A stretch of 64,000 bases of DNA from Blastomyces gilchristii SLH14081 (Eukaryota > Ascomycota > Eurotiomycetes > Onygenales > Ajellomycetaceae): the NCBI RefSeq assembly GCF_000003855.2, contig NW_003101660.1, positions 496,001 through 560,000 on the forward strand, given 5' to 3'. The stretch's first letter is position 1; the number at the start of each line of letters is the position of its first letter. The translations under genes and the position numbers were made by a program. The notes beneath the pieces were generated by a model. That model ran no database searches, was not told where the DNA came from, and was given only the letters and a program-made list of their open reading frames with translations. Shown here piece by piece: positions 11,211 to 25,002 of this stretch.

Positions 11211-14200
11211 TAGACCATAGCAGCTTCTAAGGTTCCCGCCTCATGGACTACTGAGCAACGTTACCGAGCAGATGGGGGAATGAATCCCTCCGTCGAAGAC
11301 TTGACGATCTTAAGGATACAATTATTGACTAGCTTGAAAGCGATGGCTAAATAGTAAACAGCCGAAGAATCCCAGAAAGGACCCCTCAGCGTCGCTGGGA
11401 GGGAAACGACCAGGCCGCGAAATCCCCCGGCCGGTGACTTCGAGATGCCAGCCACAAGCGACAAAATCACTGTTGATAATCTCTATCATGTCGGGTTACT
11501 GGAGCTAACTTTTCGTTCGGGGCAGGGAATTTCAGCCACTCAGCGAGGGGCAACCAACTAGCTGGTTGCTCTCTCGTTTTTTGAGCGTACGCACAATATG
11601 CTGCTTCAACTACGGAGTACTGGCCATTTATTTCCCGTAGCAAGTCGTCATCGATCATTGCTCAAGTGCGGCTTGGGTGCAAGGAAGAATCCTGCAGTTG
11701 GCTTGCTCAAAATGAGTATCTCTTTTCCTTTCACAACTGCTCTCTCACTTACCGAACGCTCCCGAGTCACGAACTGATGAATGAACGGTATCTCAAAGGC
11801 GCATTTCCTCTTAACTTGATAAGACGCGCGTGATATGGAATATCACTCCCCAAGTGATTTTTATGATTTTTATACGAATTGCTTTTTCTCCCATTGGCTT
11901 GAACGCTTTTTTCACTAGTCAATGTGGACGAATAATATTCAGTCCTTCAACCCTCGCCTTGACATTTTCCAAGATTCTCGCCTCATCCTTTCCGACCAAC
12001 AGGGAGCGGAAAGCCGTCGGGACTCACCTTGCTTGCACCTTGCTATGAACTAAGTTAGCTCCTGCTGGGATACTTATCCTGGGAGACACCATTTCATACT
12101 TTCTTGTTGGTGCCTCCTTAACCCCTCCCCGCGCAAAGTCCACTGGTGGACACATGAGATAGACAGAGATTCAGAAATTGAAAAGTCTTGCGAATGCCTG
12201 CCAAAATCTCACACCGAGAGGACCGGCTCACCCCCCTTTTCACTCACCCCCTCGATAAATGCGGGGTGCAGAATACGACGGAACTGATCGCAGTGATCCA
12301 CAGATCAGAGGACTCGGGGTTCGGAAGGCGACGTCGCCAGAGGCTGAGGTGGGAAGCAAGATCAACGGTGATCAACTTTCCCATAAAAAACGGTTTTGCG
12401 ACTCAGACGAAGAGGGATTTCGCGCAAACGGCTCTCGTATGATGTGTCTGTCTGACACTTTATCATTTTAAGCGGGGAAAACGCGGCTGACATCCCTCCT
12501 CCAAAAACTCTAATCCAGTCTGGACAGTTTTACTTACTTTTATTACATGAGAAATCGAGGTCTTATGGACCCACGATGAAATCAGAATAAGCCTTAGTCG
12601 TGACGCTGGCGACAAACTGGCCGGATCCCGCAACCCAGGCTATCGGGTATGGAGCCTTTTTGGTTTCATTTTGTGTTCTGAGATGGTCCATATCGAGCTC
12701 CGTCGGGTCAGATCATAGCGGATGCATGGCTGGAACATTTTTTATTTTGGCTTTTGGCGTTTTTTGGTTTCTGGCAAGGGAACCGCTCAGGAAGCGAGGG
12801 CAACACAAGCATGGGCTTACCCTTTTGATAAGGATGTGGAAACTGTTGAGTGCGAAAGAAGAGCAATAATGTCTCTTCCGGGTCATGGCGACTCCCGCAT
12901 AGAAGGAAGGAAGCGTAGCCTCACTATGCAGGGAAATGCAAGTCACCGTCCTGCAATTTGTTTATTTATTCTTGTTCTGTGCGCTGTTTGTGAGATGAGG
13001 AACTTAGTTTTCGGAGAGGAAAATGACTTTTTGCTTGCTTGGTACTTTCTTTGCTATTTCTATCATGATCGTGAAGCGAATCAATCAACCTTCCAAACCT
13101 CTTGTCACGCAGATGGTGGATGCATTTTTCTTAATATATCTATCTATCTATATATAAAAGTATAAAAATCAAATTGGTAATGAGCACAGCTGACAGTTCA
13201 AATTTAGGTAACCTACGTCCGTGAACAATTGATATCGCATGCATTCTCTTGCTGTCTCAACATACATATATATATATGTACCCCTTTCATAAGGGGCATG
13301 AAACTATTACACGAAAAAGAACATCCTGTACGCGATACCGTGTCACAATACGGTATTGTATTCCACGTTTCAATACAAGCCACCGCCAGTCCCTTCCCCA
13401 CGTGTTTCTGCTGAGTATCCCTGGATTTCCCAAAGTGGCTTTTTCAACTTGCTCAAGCTTCAGACAACCAGCTTGCCCATGCAGATCTGCTAGAATGCAC
13501 GGGGAAGATATTATTAATCCGATATATGGGGATGTCAAGTCTTGCTTGCTACTGTACCTACAACGTTTCTTTCATCGTCGACATCACCTTTTCATCTGGG
13601 CAAATGATAAAAGACCGTTCCTTGCTAACCAGCCCATCTGGTTGCCAGCTATTGATGATGAGATATGATAGAAAAAACGGAACAGGTTGCTCTTCACGAG
13701 TATACGCAGCGTATTATTTCCCGAGAAACTCCGCCTGATCCAAGACGCTTGGGTTCTCCAATAACGACGGCGTCTGTCTGAGGGGTAAGCAAATCCGGCT
13801 CAGTCGTCGCATTAATGTCCAGTGGTTGGCCAGACAAGAGACACCAAGACTGTGCAATCGAGCTTTGCATCCCTGCCAAGTTCAACAGCCCACAATTGTG
13901 GACCTCGAAGCGGTGGGAGGGGGAGCGTTGGCAGATCGCTGGGGGAGAAAAAAAATACCGCTATTTTGGCATCAGGGAAAATGCTCTCTTCAGTGTTGGG
14001 CTAGAGAACAATATGTACCCCTTTTCCCAACGTCGAGGGAGCGGGAAACAAAATACGAATTGGGGGAGCATATGGAATGAGATGGAAATAAAATGTCTAT
14101 ACAGCCCACTTTCCATGTTCCTGGGAAGATCGTGGTCTTGAAGACCTCCGCCCTTTTTTCCCCTAGCAACAGAAAGCCATGCTCGCTCGTGCTTACGCTC

Positions 14201-15228
14201 TGCCTGGGTTCAATGGTAGTTAGGTGGGGGTTTATCTACGATGGGGGAGGGGTGAACAGCCTCCCTCATCCCCCGTCTTGGGCCTCAGCTCCTAAAATAA
14301 AAAATCTCTCGCTTCTTGCGCCCTCTCTTGCATCATCACCAATTCCCTGGTGGCAGCCGGTGGGTGCCACACTGCCAGACAGGGGGGGGGAAATACCACC
14401 GCCCTGGTCGCGGGTTCGGGGAAGGCAGGCAGCCGTTCCGCTGTTCACCCCCGTTCCGTTCGCCGCCTGCAGGCTCGTTTCAACTTCCAAGCAAATAAAT
14501 CCAACAACCCCCGAAAGGCGAAGGAAGCGCCTTTTCCGAATCCCCACTCTTTCGTCTTGTGATGGATGTCTCCTATTCTAGCTCCACATAGGGTTAACTG
14601 GGCAGACGCCAATTGGGGCTAAACAGCAGAGAGTCAACAGACTGTGGTCTTCTTGTGATTATTGATAGGGGCGCATTCTTGTCGACCTTGCCCCTGACAG
14701 GGGATGGGATGGCATGTGGCTCTCCGTTCACCACGTTCCAATCGACCACTTCTAGAACTTCAGCTCTCTTTCGTCGTAGATATCAAAAACAGTGGAGAGA
14801 TCGGAGGGTGGAAAAAATACAAAACGAAAAAAAATAAAAAATAAAAAATAAAAAGGCAACGCTACAGCGTAAATCAATAGAGATCACCAGCAGATCGTTC
14901 CCCGGCTCCTTCTCTGCTCTTTCTCTCGATCATCAAGAACTTCCTGCCATAGTTACCTTTGCCCGTCCCCCCACTTGGCTTTTAGAGGGGTCGTGGTGGC
15001 TTGCTTGAGTATTCCTGTCTTGCTTTCAGCTTCTTCGGTAAGTCTTAAGGAAGGAAGAACAACATCAAAACAGGAGTGAGAATCAGGTGAAATGTATGAT
15101 TTGTAAAGTTTGACTGGTTATTATTACTGCTCCAGGATGTCGCCCCATAACCCAACCCTTTTGCTGACTCCTTTTAGCCCCTCCAACTGACACCAAGGGG
15201 GGATACATTTTGCTTTGTCCATCCCAAT

Positions 15229-15265
15229 CGATTTCTCGATTTCTCGATTTCTCGCTTCTCGCTTC
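15229..15265. repeat. Tandem 8-nt repeat (CGATTTCT type), about 3 units plus degenerate copies
   Basis: Three copies of CGATTTCT followed by two shortened CGCTTCT units, a small replication-slippage array. Confidence 0.8.
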
Positions 15266-16060
15266 TTAATGCGTTCGTTCGTATCAAAGTATCAAGCGAT
15301 TTTCAACCCTAGAACTCGGCATGCTATGCTCCCGAGCAGCTGGGCAGGGTATTCTTGTTTCCTGGCCATGGACCAATCAGCTGCTGCTACCAGACCTCCT
15401 CCCTTTCCCAAGGCCATGGTATGGTAGCTTCCTAGGTTAACCTTAATACAATGAATGCTTCCTGGTTCCTTTTTCCTTTTTCCTTTGAATAGTTATTTAT
15501 GTATTTCGTATTACTGCGTACAGCGTATATCTCTCGTTAACTTATTATTACTCATTGTTATTTTTCATTCCCCTAGAATAATACATCGCTCTGCTATTAT
15601 TATTTAATATTAATATTATTATTCCTTTCGTGTCTTGTTTTGAACAAAAATCATGGGGCTGAAGCTTCTTTCGCTGCAGGCATCGTTTTGGACAGCAGCC
15701 CAAAAGTGATACGTTGGGCATCAGTCCAACCTGCCCAAGCCCGTTGCGATGAAAATAGGTCTGTGGATGCTGTGACTTGGGAGGATCCCGATAAATGTAA
15801 ATATCCATCAAAAGTAACTAAGAATCGAAGTTTTATACTCGGGTTGCTCACCTATCGCAGGGGTAAGGGATGAAGCATCTATCGCAATCAGAAGCGGTGG
15901 CTAGAGGGGCATTTATGACCGCATCTTTTCAAAATAACCAACCAGACAGTTACCCCAGAAAAGCATCAAGGTCTCTCATTATTATTGAAAAAAATGATAT
16001 CCTGAGACCCCATCCGATGCCAATGTTTGCTTTTCAATAACTAAGTGGAATGCTCAGTCC

Positions 16061-16090
16061 TCTGTAAATCTGTAAATCTGTAAATCTGTA
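16061..16090. repeat. Tandem 8-nt repeat (TCTGTAAA), about 4 units
   Basis: Consecutive copies of TCTGTAAA, the last one altered to TCTGTAGA. Confidence 0.85.
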
Positions 16091-19000
16091 GATCCAACCC
16101 CTCCCAGGTTGACCAGAGAGAAGGAAGTGAGATAATAGCCTGCCTGGCATTGGCTTCGGGCAGGCTGTGATGTTTACTCGACATCTTCGCCGGTGCCTTG
16201 TGTGCCTTGGTCCCCCTCGTGTTGGACCAAACAATAATGGGCCATGTCGCCGGCAGGGAAAAAGGGTTTTGAGGGGAACGACGGACTGAGGGCGAAATTG
16301 GAAATATGACCAGTTGCGTGTGGAGTATACAGCTTTCTCTGGCGACAGATTTATGAGTTCTTTCGAGGGAGGTATTTAAGGACCTTATCCACCTGGTTTT
16401 TTTCCAATCACAAACATCTTCATCATTTTTCAGATGAGAGGTCTGATTGCCCCCTGATTTTCAAGAATGGGTTAAAACACCATTTGAGACCTGGACCACT
16501 TAGCTTTCAGCCCGCAAACTTTGATGGCGACCTGCTCGCACACGCCTCGCATTGGCTGGATGGATGGATGGCTTTTGCTGAATGGCGCACAGGGTCGTGG
16601 CCAGGCTGGTTATTATTTAATATTATTCTTCAGGCCAGTCCTGTCTTCAGGTGGCATGCGATGATGGGCTTGAGAGATATTATTTGATTGGAAAATAGTC
16701 GCCTGCCTTCCCCCCCGCCAGTTATAACATGTTTCAACTCGAAATAGAGATCGGTGAGCTCTCGGGGAGGCGTTGAGGGAGGGAGGAACAAAGATGATGG
16801 GGGGCCCTTTTCAGCCACCAAAATGGGATTGATTTTGATCCCTTGATTGATTTAATCCGTTACGAGGAACGGGAAATAATACGCAGTAAATGTCTGGAAC
16901 CTCCAGTTAAGATATTCATTCAATAATGGAGTGGACACCGATGTATTATTATTATTGTTAGAATGTGCTGTCACCCTCATTGTTTAGAAACATTTTCCAA
17001 GGATGAAATAGTTCCCCAAGAGTGAGATATGATTGGAAGGTAGTTAAACTCATCGACCATTATTGAAAGAAATCAAAGGCTTCTTCAAAACCTCCCGAGA
17101 TTAAAGAAACGTACCGAGTACACTAATAATTAAGGCCCCTACATCCTAGTTCTACGGAAGAATGAGAACGGGATTGAAACATCCATGAGGAGCTTGACGA
17201 AATCCCCAGGCAATTTCAAGATTTCCCCCCCCCCTATTCATCCATATTCTCGGTTCCCCTTTCAGGTGCACAGTTGAAAAGAACAGGCGCCATGGCTGGC
17301 TGCCCAGATCGTGGCTCTTTTCTATTTCTTAAGTAGCTTTCCAGATATCAGTTACAAGCCAGTGACTGTAACTACTGGAGGATTGAGGTGTCATTCTGGA
17401 CAATCGGCACCCACCCGGTGGCATAACTACAACAAAACTGCTATCAGCTAGTGCCCGAAACTTTTTGGACCTCCTACTTGTTAATAGGGGGTGGAGATAG
17501 GATTCAAATCCAAGATTGGCCGGCAAGTTCATGGTAGATATTCCCTCATCGTTTTGACAAACGTTCGTTACATATTGCTCCTAGTTGGCGCAAGTTAGAG
17601 GTATTTGATTGTCTGTTCTTCTTCCCCCGCGGACCGGGCGGCACTTCGCATTCATGGCGTTACATGGAGATTTTTAGCAGGCATTCTGGCCCCTCAGCTA
17701 TTACGCGTCTACAAGAATATGAAGCAGAAATTCCCGGCTTCCAGCCAATGTTGTACGCTTGCTGTAGGCTAACATTCATTCCGTGGCCAACCTTTTGGAG
17801 AAATGGGAATGACAGACATCACCGGTCAAGAAGACAACGATAGCGAAAAGATGACCTGACGTTGTCCGATGGGGTATGTCGACCACCAGAGCGCTTCTAC
17901 TATTTCCATGGTATATGCTCGCTCTTTCAGGCCCTCAGACGGGGCAATTGCTCACCGTCGTGCCATGGGGCAACCCAATATAGAACTGGGCAAACGATCC
18001 GCGTTCGCGAGGGAGGGACTATCATCAAGTTTCCCATGGCGGCGTTCAAGACAGACTTTTCTGCGTATCTGCAGGCAAATCGGTTTTGTGGATAAACATC
18101 CATTACTCCCATACCGCATCGCTGTTGACATCAATCATTTTTTTTTTTAAACCCCATGGATTTGCGACAACTACTATGAGCTCCGTCGCAAGTCTCTGCC
18201 CGTCCATGCGTCTGGACATAAATGAAAACAAAAAGAGAGCCTCAAGGCCGAACATAGAAGATAAGGAGGAAGGCTCACCTAGCGCAAATTTCGCGTGAAC
18301 TATCTCTTCTGCTCCCTTCTCTGATCTCCTTGTCAGCAGAATAGTGGGTTCCTTTTGATGTCATGGCCATTGCCTCCCTGATCCGCGGGACAGAATGCAA
18401 TCTCCCTCATGTGATAAGCCTCCGTGAGGCCATTCATCAATGACCCAGGGCGCCCGCTCCAGGATCTTATATGAGATGCCGGATCGATCAAGTCAGATGG
18501 CGCCGTATGGCCCCTGCAGAACAACTCCCGCAAGTAAACACGTCGACTTGCTGGACCATTGTCTCTAGCTTATCTTTTTATTCCTCTTGTTTTAATAATA
18601 ACTTCTTCTTCTTGCACAGACTGCCTGGAGGTAGTACGCGGCATGTGTATACTTCGGCGCCAGCCCTGCATTTTTAGCTAGTTAGCTATGCGAACCCGGA
18701 GCAAAGCAGCGGTTGGAAACTGTGGTGGAATGCTTGAATAGAGCTGCCGTCGCATACGCTTCCAGGACATGGCAACTCCGCAATATTCGCAGCAGATTAA
18801 GTGGCTCTTCGGTGTGAAGGTAGATGGCAAGTTGCAGGAGGGGTATTACTCGATCGCAGTTGTAGACGAGTGGCAGTTTGGATGCATGGACCTGGAAGCG
18901 CCGTGGGCGAATGGGCAGGTCTGTATATGACAGTTTTGATAAGTCAGCGGCTCGGATGTCGACCGGTCCGACGAAGTTCGCAGCCCTGATACAGCATCAC

Positions 19001-19731
19001 TATATAAAGGATCTGACCCTCAGCAGCCATCGTGTTGGATATGAAAATGTGTTTGTTGTATCGACACACTAGATTGCTTCTAGCATATACAAGCGGTAAT
19101 TCGAGTTTACCCGGGTGAATTAGAGCCGAACATATGAGATGCAAGTTGATTCGTTATACTACACTATGTGTCGCAAAACCAATGCAAATTGTTAATATGT
19201 AGATGGGATAAAATATAACTGCAGTCGTAAACATTGGGAGGAAACGAATAAACTCGATGAAAAGAACCAAAGGGATTAAAGTCAATAAAAACACAGGCAG
19301 ACGTCTAGATGTCAGTACAAACAAGTTGCAGGAGGGGAAAGGAGAATATAGAAGGAAATAATAAATTAGAAGCGAGCAAGACTAAAAAATGAAAAACGAA
19401 ACAGCAAAAGTCCTGATAAACTAGTTCCCATACCGGTCTTATTTTCTTTTTTTGTCATTAATCGTAAGATATTTTCGGCAGGTCGGTCGGTACCCCCCTT
19501 TGCTCCCAAAATATGCTTCTGTGATAGTATATATATACCCGTATGAAATACCAGTTACGTCGGATGTTATCGTAGACCAAAGTGTATACACGCCAGATAG
19601 CTTTGCCCGGTTCAAGGATTATTTCTACATAACATAGAAAAAGACAAAAGTGAGCCCGTTCCGATGCTCTGGTATCATTATCCTCTTGATAAAACCCGAG
19701 AAGGGTTGTGGTTGACTTTTCATTTCCCTGC

Positions 19732-21548
19732 TCATCTCATAAGCCAAGAGAAAAGGGCCCAAAGGCCCTCCAAACTTTCTAACCTATCACCGGGGTTAAA
19801 AATGTCAAACCATCTGGTTCGACGCATCCGAAGAACGCTCCACGGGTTATCGCTGATGTCTTTTGATGGGTCGGACAAGCTGCCTTCACTGCTTGTCAGC
19901 CATTCGAGGTAGGTGGAGTGGACGCGGAGGTGGACGATTGAAAAGTGGTGGTTGATCGAGGATACCATGAAGATCTAATTATCGTCAGTTGGGACAGCCC
20001 ATATGTGTGACGGTGCGCGCTATAGAAATGGCAGAATTAGGGGAGGAATAAAGCGAAGACTAACATCGTCAAAAGGAGAATCTTTGTCTTTCCCGATCTG
20101 TTTATATATCATCTTCTTGTCCCACAGACTCGGACCAGGTTGCAAGATTTTCCATCTCTCGGAAATGCTCAGCTTTTTTGAACCGCTGGACCCATGTCGC
20201 CTAAACGGAAGTGAGGATCTATCATATTTAGATCTTTTACTTGCTGATGGGGTGTCCGCATCAGAAATAGTTTTCTTGGATTTATCGGTGTTTTCTTTAT
20301 CGGCTTCTGGGCCGGGGTTATCTGCTCCGCCCCATCGCGGCGTAGTGGTCCACCATTTTCCATCTCCAGGTCGCGTTTCAACTGTGCCTTCTCTAGCTCG
20401 CTCTTGTGCCAACAAAAGCATGGCAGCAGTCTCGCGTAAAAGGTCGCATATCTCCATATACCTGTTCCCAGCTGGATCGTTCTCGTCATGGAATAATGTT
20501 TCACTTCTGCATTGCACAAAAACCATGGGACCCTCAAGTATCCCCTTTCTTGCAACTTGTCTATCCTGGGGCGATCGGGCAACGACAAAATTTTGGCGGA
20601 CCGGGAAAAGCATCCCTTTAACCTGAAGGCGAGGAGGGATGTTTGGAATGCTGGCTTGACATCCAAATGCCCATGCAACCATTTCCATCAAGCCACGGAG
20701 GGTTTCCTCACGTACATCATCTGGGCATTCACGACCTGTTCCAATCCTTCGGCCACGATACATTGTTTTTGTGCCTGGGGTTTGAGATGCTTCATTACCG
20801 CTGTCCTCGGCCTGAGATCCGACTCCGGAGCTCTCTTCGCTGTCCTGAACGGCACCACTCTGCTTTTCAGCGTTTGGGGGGTCATCGAGCTGCATTTTAC
20901 CCGAGGCCTCATTCTCCTCCCCGGGGGTATCATCCGTCACAGGGCGTTCAAAGTATTGATCTAAACTGGTGTCCCAATATTGGGATACTTGGTCAAGACC
21001 GGCCCAAAATTTTCTGCTCTGGGTGAGCTTAATCTTCTCACGGCGGGGTCGAGGAGGTAGCCGTGAAACTGCTCGAACGGCAGCATCGTTATCATAGAGG
21101 ATTTCCTCCCTTAGAAGGTCATATCTCTCCTTGTTTGGAAACGGGGAACCGTTGCTCATTAGAACCGGAACGGGCATCTCGTCCGTTCCTTGCCCTCCTG
21201 TTGCTGTGGGTTGACCTGTCCATTGGTAGGGAGGGAGGGTTTTTAAGACCCCTGACGGAATGATTTCTGAGATAGGGACATTGGACTCGGTAGTAAGATT
21301 CAAAGCTTCCAGGTGTGCGGGTGAAACATCTTGAGGTTTTTTAATAGCACATAGCAGCTTGTGGAAGTCATCGCGGCCTCCCCCATTAAGTGGCTTGGAC
21401 TTTGATTCGGGAGAGTAGTTAGGGAAATCAAGAGGTGTTGGCAAAGCCGGAGGGTTTCTCTCCTTTTCTGGGTCAATACTGATTGACGGTACCGCTGGTC
21501 AGTTGTTAGTTTTGAAATACACACAAAATTATATAGGTTCGCACGCAT
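19732..21548 (-). CDS. Conserved-looking protein of unknown function
   Basis: I do not recognise a named domain. Proposed exons on the minus strand: 21548-21545 (ATGC), 21494-20065 and 19974-19732, giving 558 aa. Intron 2 (90 nt, GTTAGT donor, CTGAC branch) is well supported because the frame continues into a coherent last exon. The four-nt first exon (50-nt intron, GTGCGA donor) is the weakest part. The protein has an ordered N-terminal third, an acidic Ser/Glu-rich low-complexity middle (about 190-235), and a second ordered block with conserved-looking Trp/Arg/Gly residues. A Lys/Ser-rich stretch (about 395-450) follows, then a C-terminal block rich in Trp and aromatic residues. There is no signal peptide or membrane helix. 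A soluble nuclear or cytoplasmic protein is a guess from composition. Confidence 0.72.
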
Positions 21549-24500
21549 TCAGGAGTTGGCTAAGTAAAAGATGATAACAGAAGAAATAAATAGGTGCATG
21601 GGATGAGGGGGATGGCATGTATAAAACGATCGTGGTAAATAACCCATATGCCATGGAAACGATGAAAATACACTATTTTGTGCATGGGTTTTCACAATTT
21701 CAGTAGACTGATGCCAGCATCGCGCAGGCTTTGGCTGCTCTTCCCCCCTTCGAAATTGATAATTCGGCAAAGAGAACGAATTACGGAGGAACGTCCTCCG
21801 CCAGATCGACGATGCAGCACACCAGAAATGGAATAGAACCCCGGAACGGTTATAGGAATGTTTGTTTTGTGAATCGTGTTTTGTGTTTTGTGTTGAATGT
21901 ACTCCGCATGGAAACGTGGGAGCCATGGCGAACAAGAGAATAGGCATAGAGAATCAGGAAATTAGAATCTTACATAGGTTGCCTCCCCAAGAAAACATGG
22001 TGGCAGGTTATCGCTGTTGGAGTCGTCCTCGGGTTGGCGATACAATGTTCTGCGGACACTCGACTTGAAGTAGAATTTATACGTCCTTTCCAGCCACGAA
22101 TAATTTAATATGGCCCGTCTGCTTATGAGGGGAAGGTAACTATAGTTGTAGCAGTAGGAAATCCCATATGAACGATGATCTGGGCGATGAATTCGGGGCG
22201 TACAAGAAGCTGGTGGCAACCGTTGTTGTTGAGGGGAGGTTGTGGTCTCCGGGCGCTTTTGGAACAAGTAGCTATCCGGTTGATAAAGGATGGTGAGGGG
22301 GGCGAATTATAATTATCCACCAAGTTCATGCAGTTGTGAGTAGGTTCTCCTCGATTAACGGATAGATTTATTGAGAATACTGCTACGACGGCTTTCCTCG
22401 TGGTTTTCTTCCGATCATGTTGTTTTTCCCTCGTTCGCAGTGCTTTGTGGGTGCGCTGGCAAAACCGACTGCCGTTGGATTGCGAGGCCTGCAGCTACTG
22501 CGAGTTGTCGCCAGGATGACTGCAAATTAGACCAGTCAACACAGCAGAGCGGAGAAGCTAGAGTGGCATTTCACCCCGGAAGTGCGGGTAATAAGCCTGT
22601 TTGGTCAAGGTGCATCACAAGCAGGGAAAATGGCCTATAGTGTTAGGCACAAAATCAACGGTCGAATTAGCTAAGGCACCAAGATGCTTGTATCCAATCA
22701 TTAGGCGGCAGAGGAATTCGGGACGAGGACGGATGCTTGAGATTCAAGGGCAGGGCAAATACACCTTTGGGTGTGAACAATGGGAAAAGTCTACAATATG
22801 TGGGAAACAATGTGTACAGTGCAGAGACGAAAATGGCTAACAATACCAGGTACCTAGACACACTGAAGAGGAAGCTACTATGTACGGAGTACTGTACATG
22901 TAGTTAATGGAAATTAAGCCCGCTTTGGGATCGAAATTTCGGAATTCTTTGTTTGTTCATCAGTTAGGCAGACTTAAAGAGTGACAATGCCGGAGAGCAA
23001 TCGAGGGCGTAACTTATAAGGAATAGCCATCTTTTAGCATTTAATGCCCTTTATCAGTCTGTAGAATTTCTATTTTGGACACATAATAAGGCGCACAAAA
23101 TAGAGGAACTGGAATACAACGAGCCAACTTATATCAAAGCCAGCAACAATAAGTCAGGCCCAATCCTTACCGTGAATTGATGCACCCGCGCTTCCGCAGG
23201 AAGGCAAGTGGACCATTCCACTATTTCGTAAGTTCATAGGGTGAATATACTTAGTAGGCATGGAAATGTGTCTATTTTTAAGGAATATAGAATGGTACCC
23301 CGCTAGGAAGAAGTTCAACTTTCCTCATCTGGGTTCGTCGAGTTCTCAAATTTCCCACAAGAGGTTTGCTATCCATGGATGTACATGTACATGTACAACA
23401 CGCAGCTCCCTGATTCAAGGAGGTGGTTTGGTTCGAACGCCAAGTCGAAGTTCAAGTGAGCCCTACAAAACAAGGTTAACGATGAATGTAGACAGTGAGA
23501 ACGGATCCCAACGGCGGGGTATGTTTAACTGAGCGGGGCAAAAGCCACCACGGATAAAAAGTGTGAGCTCTCTTGTTCCGACCTCTGCTTGCCTCGACCC
23601 CTTTTGATAAATTGATACAGGGACATAGTTACATGTACATTCCCTATGTACTCTACTTATGGGCATGTGTGTCAAGTATTTATTTCCCTTTCCAACATTC
23701 ACCACCCCGTCTAGGATCTGCTCCGGGATTTCCTTTTCAAGCCAGCCTGGAACCACGCTATTCCTTTCCAGGGCCTCATGCCCGAACAGGAAACTGCCTA
23801 AATCAACCTCACATCGCTTGAGCCTCAGTCCGGTTTCATCTTCATCGTCAGCACACTGCCACATCTTCAAGCTCTCATCTACTTCTTCTCCGCTGCTCTG
23901 CTGTTCTCACTGACCAGATGCTTCTCCTGTTGTCAGGCCCCCGGGCCTTCAGTCTTTCTTCTGTCACAATCCGGCTTAGTGATAAATAAAGTTAATGAAA
24001 GCTGTTTCAAAAGATTGAGATCCCCTTATTTCTTCTTCACAACATGGCTTGGATCCTCCATTGTCTCATCTTTTCACTAGCTCTTCCTCTAGGCTCTAGG
24101 TAATCTCGTTATATGCTAGGGCCTAGGGAGATATAGAGAAAGAGAACCCTTAGTATGAGCTATGCTTAAAGGGCCAAGAGTACACTCTATTTTGAAGCCA
24201 TTTAATATTCAGTGCCGTCTCTTACATGGTTATTCTGGCCTATCGAAACATGAACGTTGCTAAATCCAGCTTACACTCCGTTTCCTGCCTAGTGTATTCA
24301 TAAATCCCCTATCACATGCACTTCTGCTACACGGGGTAAGAAAGACATCGTGCCTTCGATGTGCGTCGAGTAGCATGTCTTCTGTCATTCTGGGATTTTC
24401 CCTCTTCTCCTGCCTCAAGAGCTCACCTTGTTCACTAAATTAATTCTGAATCCTGTTCATCTCTTCGCCATCAATGATGTAACTTTTGTCTGTGCACCAG

Positions 24501-25002
24501 GGACGGCGGGGATGGATACGGCTGCTGTTCCAGCAATGCTTGCATGTTGTCATTCTGAAACTGAGATATTTATCTGGAGTCCCCATTCATCAGAGTTGGT
24601 GGGTGAACTTGACAATCCTCCGTCTTTCATGCTGACATATTTCAAATGATTGGGTTATACGTTCCCAGTCTCCTTTCACGACTCGTTCCACTATGATTCG
24701 TCCACGGTATCTATCTATTTTGGCCTCCTCCCTGCCTGGAGACTTCTTACTTACCTTATTCGACATTTTCCATATGTCTTAACATTTGCATCTTTTACTT
24801 TGTCTTCGGCTCTCTCTAATCTCATTTTATCCGATCCCAGGCCAGAGCGGTTCTGTGAGAGTCTTCGTGCAACCATTTCTTACGGGTATGTTCGAAACCT
24901 CGTTCTTCCTCTTCATTTCAATTACTACCTTAGTCATCCAGCCATTTCGTCCCAAACTCCTTTCACCTCTAGAGTTTGAATCGGCGCTGGTGAGATAGTG
25001 GT
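21549..25002. other. Intergenic region, no supported gene
   Basis: Upstream of the unknown-function gene and upstream of the pseudogene remnants. Only short, incoherent open frames. Palindromic TACGGAGTAC (22880-22891) and GTACATGTAC (23381-23397) motifs occur. A stretch around 24085-24200 is dense in CTAG/CCTAGG words and may be an eroded repeat, but I cannot define its ends. Confidence 0.45.

Larger units (their letters stand above)
11211..19731. other. Long gene-poor stretch, no supported gene
   Basis: I find only short open frames without recognisable domains, periodicity or linkable splice sites. Several stretches (12.6-13.2, 13.8-14.6 and 17.8-18.3 kb) are moderately GC-rich and not repetitive, so unannotated non-coding transcripts or small lineage-specific genes cannot be excluded. 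Tandem 8-nt repeats lie near 15.2 and 16.1 kb. A single TACTCCGTAC-type half site occurs near 11611. Confidence 0.45.

Noticed and set aside
12722..13165. Plus-strand 147-codon frame
   Set aside because: Composition changes along its length and it ends in an AT repeat; no homology recognised.
17500..17520. GGATTCAAATCC resembling a tRNA B box
   Set aside because: The flanking five-nt arms do not pair as a T-stem, and no A box or acceptor stem fits at the right distance on either strand.
23425..23445. GGTTCGAACG resembling a tRNA B box
   Set aside because: The last bases do not match the consensus, and the upstream sequence has no A box or acceptor pairing.
24085..24200. CTAG-rich stretch as a transposon remnant
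   Set aside because: No definable ends, inverted repeats or coding remains; too weak to list as an element.
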